From assembly GCF_037975245.1 (NCBI RefSeq), contig NC_092561.1, positions 8,678,001 through 8,742,000 on the forward strand: a stretch of 64,000 nt of DNA, given 5' to 3'. How positions within the stretch are numbered: position 1 is the stretch's first letter; each line of letters begins with the position of its first letter. Source of the DNA: Apostichopus japonicus (lineage: Eukaryota; Echinodermata; Holothuroidea; Aspidochirotida; Stichopodidae). The position numbers and the translations under genes were made by a program. Below the pieces are notes generated by a model. The model did no database searches, was not told the origin of the DNA, and saw nothing but the letters and a program-made list of their open reading frames with translations. Below, in pieces: positions 60,201 to 64,000 of the stretch.

Positions 60201-60333
60201 CCTCCTTGGGCGGGGGCGTGTATTGAAGTGGCGATGCCATTTGCCTGATAATAATGATGACGACTAGAACACCTGCACATATGAGCATGAACTGGAACGT
60301 GGAGCTATGTAACCTCATTGTGTAAACATCCAT
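43984..60333 (-). CDS. Membrane-anchored GH33 exo-alpha-sialidase (neuraminidase), nine coding exons
   Basis: Hydrolyses terminal sialic acids from glycoproteins or glycolipids. Exons, 5' to 3' on the minus strand: 60333-60144, 57566-57527, 55032-54862, 53461-53326, 49669-49576, 48443-48357, 47000-46855, 45488-45297, 44385-43984. They sum to 1458 nt, 485 residues, with all junctions GT-AG and frame-consistent. Residues about 15-31 (FMLICAGVLVVIIII) form one hydrophobic segment, suggesting a type II anchor or signal peptide. The Arg-Ile-Pro motif is R77-I78-P79. D101 fits the acid/base Asp, E291 (VEV) the Glu, Y437 (VYEAG) the nucleophile, and R302 or R310 plus R383 the other triad arginines. 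Asp-boxes: 180-187, 257-264, 315-322. GPGHGIQL is at 211-218. These match the animal NEU family; the subtype is not resolved. An acceptor-like cttttcatatttcaaag lies 8 bp before the ATG, so a 5' UTR exon upstream is likely. Confidence 0.94.
44660..45240. repeat. About 19-bp minisatellite in sialidase intron 8
   Basis: About 30 imperfect units of attataaccaatcccgttt. Each unit contains CCAAT on the plus strand (ATTGG on the coding strand). Confidence 0.95.
45297..45488 (-). CDS. Sialidase exon 8 (VEV, NCR, Asp-box 3)
   Basis: Acceptor ccttcgtgtctag, fed by an adjacent (TCC)n tract; donor TGCCAG|GTACCT. It encodes LVEVDDG, LNCRT and SNDEGLTF. Confidence 0.93.
45499..45661 (+). repeat. (GGA)n trinucleotide array beside sialidase exon 8
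   Basis: About 37 nearly pure gga/agg units, then a GAA/GGA mixture. On the coding strand it is a (TCC)n pyrimidine tract about 10 bp upstream of the exon 8 acceptor. Apparent Glu, Ser or Pro homopolymer frames are artefacts. Confidence 0.96.
46618..46840. repeat. ATT/ATA-rich simple repeat
   Basis: Irregular attatt/attataatt sequence in sialidase intron 7; low complexity. Confidence 0.9.
46855..47000 (-). CDS. Sialidase exon 7 (Asp-box 2)
   Basis: Acceptor tctgtttaattgcag, donor GCCATG|GTAAAT. It carries SDDGGVNW and ends in ANEAM. Confidence 0.93.
47310..47706. repeat. About 160-bp tandem duplication, 2.5 copies
   Basis: Copies run from ctcacttgacaaacatttgc (47384) and ctcacttggcaaacatttgc (47550), each through cattgaaccatactacttga and agtggcaacc to caagggaggattct. 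A partial diverged copy precedes them at 47310. In sialidase intron 6. Confidence 0.92.
47944..47980 (+). other. Hammerhead-like motif in a repeat fragment
   Basis: gcct-CTGAAGA-tcc-tgcta-gga-tc-GAAAC-gtc-aggc. Stem I can pair (GCCU with AGGC), and the CUGANGA and GAAA cores are present. However, two extra bases (UC) precede GAAA, letting G8-A9 pair, and stem III would be at most 2 bp. It is therefore a relic or look-alike, not a demonstrated ribozyme. Confidence 0.3.
48231..48306. repeat. (AATC)n and (AATT)n microsatellite
   Basis: Twelve or so aatc units followed by attaattaatta, in sialidase intron 6, about 50 bp downstream of exon 6 on the coding strand. Confidence 0.95.
48357..48443 (-). 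CDS. Sialidase exon 6 (GPGHGIQL)
   Basis: The acceptor tgttttattttgaag was chosen over a stronger upstream acceptor because only this one keeps the frame and joins FAP to GPGHGIQL as in the family. Donor CATA|GTAAGT. Confidence 0.85.
49576..49669 (-). CDS. Sialidase exon 5 (Asp-box 1)
   Basis: Acceptor ttcttcatctccag, donor CACCGG|GTACGA. It begins SFDNGATW, then DITEGTIG and SIFAP. Phase 1 end. Confidence 0.92.
49905..51800. repeat. 38-bp minisatellite, about 50 units, with higher-order repeats
   Basis: Consensus unit gacatttctacatgcgagtc then aggtccagtctgttagct. It fills much of sialidase intron 4. Higher-order copies: a 266-bp block (7 units) near 50840-51106 is repeated at about 51107-51375, a 195-bp shift links 50147 to 50342, and a 114-bp shift links 50499 to 50613. 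Confidence 0.97.
52805..53062 (+). mobile_element. tRNA-derived SINE, family 1, copy 4
   Basis: Head gttagctcaatggttaacgc, B box GGTTCGAGTAACTCC, the common body, end AGGATCTAAAATACATAC and an acatacat tail. It lies in sialidase intron 4, opposite to the gene. The most complete copy in the window. Confidence 0.92.
53326..53461 (-). CDS. Sialidase exon 4
   Basis: Acceptor tttataacag, donor GTCAAG|GTATAG. It encodes MNPNPII, a NIIVVVFIGIPAW strand, and ends at residue 179, just before the first Asp-box. Confidence 0.92.
53625..53890 (+). mobile_element. 5'-truncated LINE 3' end
   Basis: With stops it encodes PRTRTGYGNRAFSVAAPSL and, after decay, RQLKTFLFDS, the usual C-terminal tail of CR1/L2-like reverse transcriptases. 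The 3' UTR ends gcgctttgaaacactgtatt and aagcgctatataaatg, then an attatcattta tail. In sialidase intron 3, opposite strand. Confidence 0.82.
53955..54180 (-). mobile_element. Interspersed repeat, probable MITE, copy 2
   Basis: Minus-strand match to 22728-22930. The ends (CACTTGTTTTGTATTCTGAC on one side, CACATGTTTGTATTACATTC on the other) form imperfect inverted repeats, each followed by GAGGAC. Flanked by CA-repeats. Confidence 0.78.
54862..55032 (-). CDS. Sialidase exon 3 (RIP motif, D101)
   Basis: Acceptor tttgttaacag, donor TTACAG|GTGAGT. It completes R77-IPAIIY and carries EGRKDTVED and the FRRG strand. Confidence 0.93.
55120..55360 (+). repeat. GGGAGAGG-type purine-rich repeat
   Basis: About 240 bp almost entirely of G and A, with ggagagggagg motifs. 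In sialidase intron 2. Confidence 0.93.
57527..57566 (-). CDS. Sialidase exon 2 (40 bp)
   Basis: Acceptor cttttttgcag, donor CTTCTAG|GTAAGG. It encodes VIFTQDFYGYNTS and the first two bases of Arg77. Found by frame and motif continuity; too short to stand alone. Confidence 0.85.
57690..58440. repeat. Degenerate CTGTA/TGCAATGTACTG low-complexity region
   Basis: Dense, irregular variants of tgcaatgtactgtaatctgt, about 20-25 bp spacing, in sialidase intron 1. The words TACTGTA and TACAGTA are also frequent to the right, to about 59200. Confidence 0.85.
60144..60333 (-). CDS. Sialidase exon 1 (N-terminus, membrane segment)
   Basis: Encodes MDVYTMRL, the hydrophobic segment and a proline-rich stalk (YTPPPKEEPITP). 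The donor CAGAAG|GTAAGT leaves phase 1. Confidence 0.88.
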
Positions 60334-60341
60334 ACTCAAGC

Positions 60342-61734
60342 CTTTGAAATATGAAAAGAAAACAAAACTAATAGTAAAGATAAACAAGGACTAGAATGAA
60401 AACAAAAATAATAGCAAAAATAAACAAAACGGACAAGAAAGAAAATAAAAATAATAGCAAAGAAGAAAAAAAGGACAAGAAACATTATGGAATTAAGTGT
60501 TGAGAAAATATTTTCATACGGTTAATTGACTAACCGTAATTATAATTAATCATACTCGGATATAGTAGTTTCAGATTGTTTGTCTTTGTTACGATACTGT
60601 ACATCACTTGTAATTTATTGTTTCTTGTTATCTACTCTAATATTAAACAACTGTAAATTGTTATAATTAATTTGTTATACAGTTCCTTTGTATTAAAGGT
60701 GCACAATGAATAATCATAAACCACACTCACTGAGGAGCTTGAGAAAAAGGGGTCTTAAGTTATTTTGTAGCGAATGGCCAAAAGGAAACGTTGTTAAGAT
60801 CGACACACAGGTACATATAGGGTCATGGAGGACAAAGCTCTCACTGTACCTAGACTGAGCATGAGCAAACTGTAGGCTGCTCAAGCCTATACCCAATAGT
60901 ACAAGATTGTGGGCTTTTTTTTAGCCCACCTGCAAGTGGCCTATTGAGAACTCCTGTTGTAAAAGGAAGACTTTATTCATTTCATTGTCTTCCAACAATT
61001 TCAACAAACATGATCTGGTAGGTACAGTATTAAGTTGACAGAAATATCATCAGCAACCATCAAATTATGAGCTCAAACATTAAGAGGTTGCCAAAATGTA
61101 TCAATCATGATGAATTTACAATTTTATGAAATTGTTCACATTGAATCTACAGTTTATAATACTGTTAACATTTACTCTGACACTTTAAGGTAACTGAACT
61201 TTCCTTCAGTTTACAAATTCAATAAAAAATGCTCTTGGCTTCAAGCACACTAACAGCTACAGTGGATGCATAAATTACCAGTGATTTTCTTCATGGATTT
61301 TCTGTCATGCCCAGCATAAAAAGAAACCAATCTCTTGACTGCCATGGGATGAACCTTACAACAAATCTTGACTTCAAGTTCACCTCTGACAGCACTATCA
61401 ATCAAGATTGATTGCCATGCAGAGTATATATCAAATTTGCAGGTTATAAATGTCTTAGACAACAACAAAGAAAAAACCAACACCATATGTGGCTTTACCT
61501 GGAAAGTTGACAGACAACAGTCATTCCTTGCCACTTTTTCTTCAGTAATATATACTGTAGCTTTTATCATATAAAACAAGTACACAGAATCTTCATGTTT
61601 TCACCACTTTTGACAGCTCAATAATATTAATAATATTGAGGTATTATAAAGCACAGACCGATCCACTGATAACACAGTGCTCAAGGCGCATAGCAATATT
61701 ACCCTGGTCAACGATAACCTGTCAAACATAGAGA
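60342..61734. other. Upstream region of the sialidase gene
   Basis: AT-rich, without coding frames I can support. The acceptor just before exon 1 implies a 5' UTR exon somewhere to the right, which I could not locate. Confidence 0.5.
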
Positions 61735-61905
61735 CAATCCCTCCACATGGCAGCAGCTAAACCTGGGTGAAGAGAGGCAATGGAGATGAAGTGCCTTGCC
61801 CAAGGACACAACGTAACGATCTAGCCAGGACTCGAACCTGCAAACCTTAGATCCAAGTCCACTGCCCTAACCACTTGACCACAACGCTCTTGGCTGACCA
61901 CAACG
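61735..61905 (-). mobile_element. tRNA-derived SINE, family 3, copy 2
   Basis: On the minus strand: GTTAGGGCAGTGGACTTGG head, CAGGTTCGAGTCCTGG B box, then GTGTCCTTGGGCAAGGCACTT and CACCCAGGTTTAGC, parallel to 43205-43330. Confidence 0.82.
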
Positions 61906-62761
61906 CCCTCGGCAATGCACTACTGTATTGTGTAGACCTACTGCACAACACTACATCATACAGTACATTCAAGTTCATCCAAACTTGACTTGAATTGGAG
62001 TTATGGATAGGTACAGGATAATACTTTCATACTTTTATCCTTATTGACCTCAAATAACCTTTGATCTCCACATAAAACAATAGGTTCTTGCACTCACTAA
62101 AAGTGGATATATCCATATCATGTGTTACCATCATAGATGGTTTACTTTTCATACAGTTACAGTAATATGATACCTACAGTATAGACAACACTGAGGTGGG
62201 CTATGCATTATTTGTTTGTGTGGCTGCATGTGTAAATGTGTACAGTATTTGTACTGTACGGTATGTGTGTATTTTGATACAGTATTTTTAAATGAAACTC
62301 TTTTTAGTCAGGACTGTTAAATTCTACAGCATTTTGAAACTGTCAATGACCAGAAATATTCGGCAAGCCCAATTCTTATTGTACAGGTCTATAAAGCTCT
62401 GCAGATGTTACCTGTATTTGCTGTAGCATCCAACAACAGCAGCCTGACTGAAATTAAAAACCAAATTTGAAAACCACAAAGATATTATTGTTGGCTATAA
62501 AATGGTCTCACTCTGTAGCCAAGAAAATCAGGTAACAACAAATCATTTGGTCTTCCTCAATGAGTCAGTAAGTTCTCCCTTGGTACATAGCAGATGAACC
62601 AAAGTTCAATGTTTGTGAAAAATAAAGCAAATCGATCTACATTTCGCTATCTGACATGTCCAACTATGACAACACACAGTACATGACTACAGTATTTGCT
62701 TCAAACTCAGTTTATCCAGGTTAACAAACATTTTCAATGATCAATATCGTATTGTACATAT

Positions 62762-62983
62762 CTGTCCATCGCTGTATCGTTTCTACACTGTGCTGTGGGT
62801 ACTGACCGCAGCTGTATGTACTGACTGTACACTAGTGTCTAATTTACCGACGGTAGCAAGCTGTGTGTGTATTTTCTGGGATCGATGGTGGTGTCTAACA
62901 CTTCTGTTACACCTCATTTGAAACTAGGACAGATTACCGGCATTTGACGCTTCTTTTTGCCAAGTCTTCACACCCTTTAAAAA
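62762..62983 (+). repeat. About 220-bp repeat, inverted copy of 39974-40190
   Basis: Begins gtccatcgctgtatcg and ends cacaccctttaaa. All main blocks match the minus strand at 40 kb in order. No coding frame is shared. Confidence 0.88.
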
Positions 62984-63226
62984 ATGGTGACAGTGTCAAC
63001 ACTACTAGCAATTTACACATTTCCAAGGGATAACCATTCCTTGTTCCATACAGTACTTAAAAAAGTAGTTTCTGTTAAATTACACTCGACAACAACAAAG
63101 TGAAGAGCTGCAAAGTCTGCAGAGTAACTGGCTAGTTTGACATTTCTCTTAGTGACCTACCACCCACTAAATGCTATAAGATACTGGCTATTATTAGTGG
63201 TTTTGAGAATGCTGTACTGTCTATAT

Positions 63227-63594
63227 CTGGGGTGGGCAACCTACGGCCTGCGGGCCACATGCGGCCCCTCAGTGACTTTGGGCGGCCTGTGAGATGTCTC
63301 AAGAAAAAGAGAAAAAAATCAATCTATTTACATCATCACAAAAAACAAGCTAGCTACTTAGAATTTTTTCAGCACTATAATGATGCTGTTAGGTAGGCCT
63401 ATTATCCCCATTAATGATCAACTGTACTGTATTGACATGTTTTTGTGAATACAGATTAAGTACACACACCTATTGCTTGAAAGTCTTCGGAATTAAAGGT
63501 TTGAAATCAACAGCAGGTCTTTGGTATGGTGCGGCCCAGTCAATTTTCACTGCTTATATCTGGCCCATTCATTCAGTAAGGTTGCCCACCCCTG
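63227..63594. mobile_element. hAT-type non-autonomous element with 8-bp target duplication
   Basis: Left end CTGGGGTGGGCAACCTAC; right end reverse-complemented CAGGGGTGGGCAACCTTAC. Both are flanked by the same 8 bp, gtctatat (63219-63226 and 63595-63602). An 8-bp duplication and CAGGGGTGGGCAA ends are typical of hAT elements. It is 368 bp with no transposase. Confidence 0.92.
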
Positions 63595-64000
63595 GTCTAT
63601 ATATTAGAATAATCCCTCAGTCAACAGCTCTCTGAAATGTGTACACAGAGAGTAAGTCTGTACACAAACACACATGTATACTGTATACAGTGCATACATA
63701 TATACTGTGCACCTGTAGGAATTCTCCAGGAAGTCATAACAAGTCTCCATTTTTGTGATTTGTTTAGTAAGAACTAAGTGCTGTACATGTACTGTGCAAA
63801 TAAGAACTGTCTGTATTTGGTCTATTGTCATGTTCTAAGGATTAATGCATTGAACCATCAAATGGTTTTCATTCACTCCCCAGGCATTGCTCATACAGTA
63901 AAATCCTATGAGACTGTTATATATATATAGGTTATAGTTCATTTCCCCTCATATCCAGGTTTGTGCTATTAAGGAGGGATGTGGGACGGGGAGGGACAGA

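Overview
This is animal (metazoan) genomic DNA: long introns with GT-AG junctions, tRNA-derived SINEs, LINE remnants, hAT-type inverted-repeat elements and very many micro- and minisatellites. The RING/B-box/propeller gene family, the neuraminidase and the repeat content fit a marine deuterostome, most probably an echinoderm such as a sea cucumber. That placement is inference; no mitochondrial or rRNA marker lies in the window. No virus, prokaryotic operon or CRISPR array was seen.

Left half (0.8-34 kb), plus strand: three paralogous TRIM-type E3 ligase genes (about 860-2521, 24505-27044, 30767-33697) and an orphan B-box fragment (about 16475-16712). Each gene has nearly all its coding sequence in one exon. 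A splice acceptor lies just upstream of the ATG, and a phase-0 splice donor sits exactly at the end of the beta-propeller, so the last few residues come from a tiny 3' exon. Candidate TATA-bearing 5' UTR exons are visible for two of them.

Right half (44-60.3 kb), minus strand: a complete nine-exon gene for a 485-residue GH33 exo-alpha-sialidase with a putative N-terminal membrane anchor. All eight introns have GT-AG ends and keep the frame, and the Arg/Asp/Glu/Tyr active-site positions and three Asp-boxes are present. Its introns hold most of the large minisatellites, including a 1.9-kb 38-bp array with higher-order structure, and a (TCC)n tract that acts as the polypyrimidine tract of one exon.

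Between and around these genes: a foldback element built of GATATC-centred repeats (6.5-7.3 kb), a 640-bp GAGAAG array (8.9-9.6 kb), a decayed LINE with a SINE in it (18.9-20.2 kb), three SINE families, several repeat pairs in inverted orientation, an isolated candidate ligand-binding-domain exon (37.0-37.2 kb), a 31-bp array open in all three frames (41.3-41.6 kb) and a 368-bp hAT-type element with perfect 8-bp target duplications (63.2-63.6 kb). The TRIM genes may serve innate immunity or protein turnover and the sialidase glycan remodelling. Nothing in the sequence shows that they act together.
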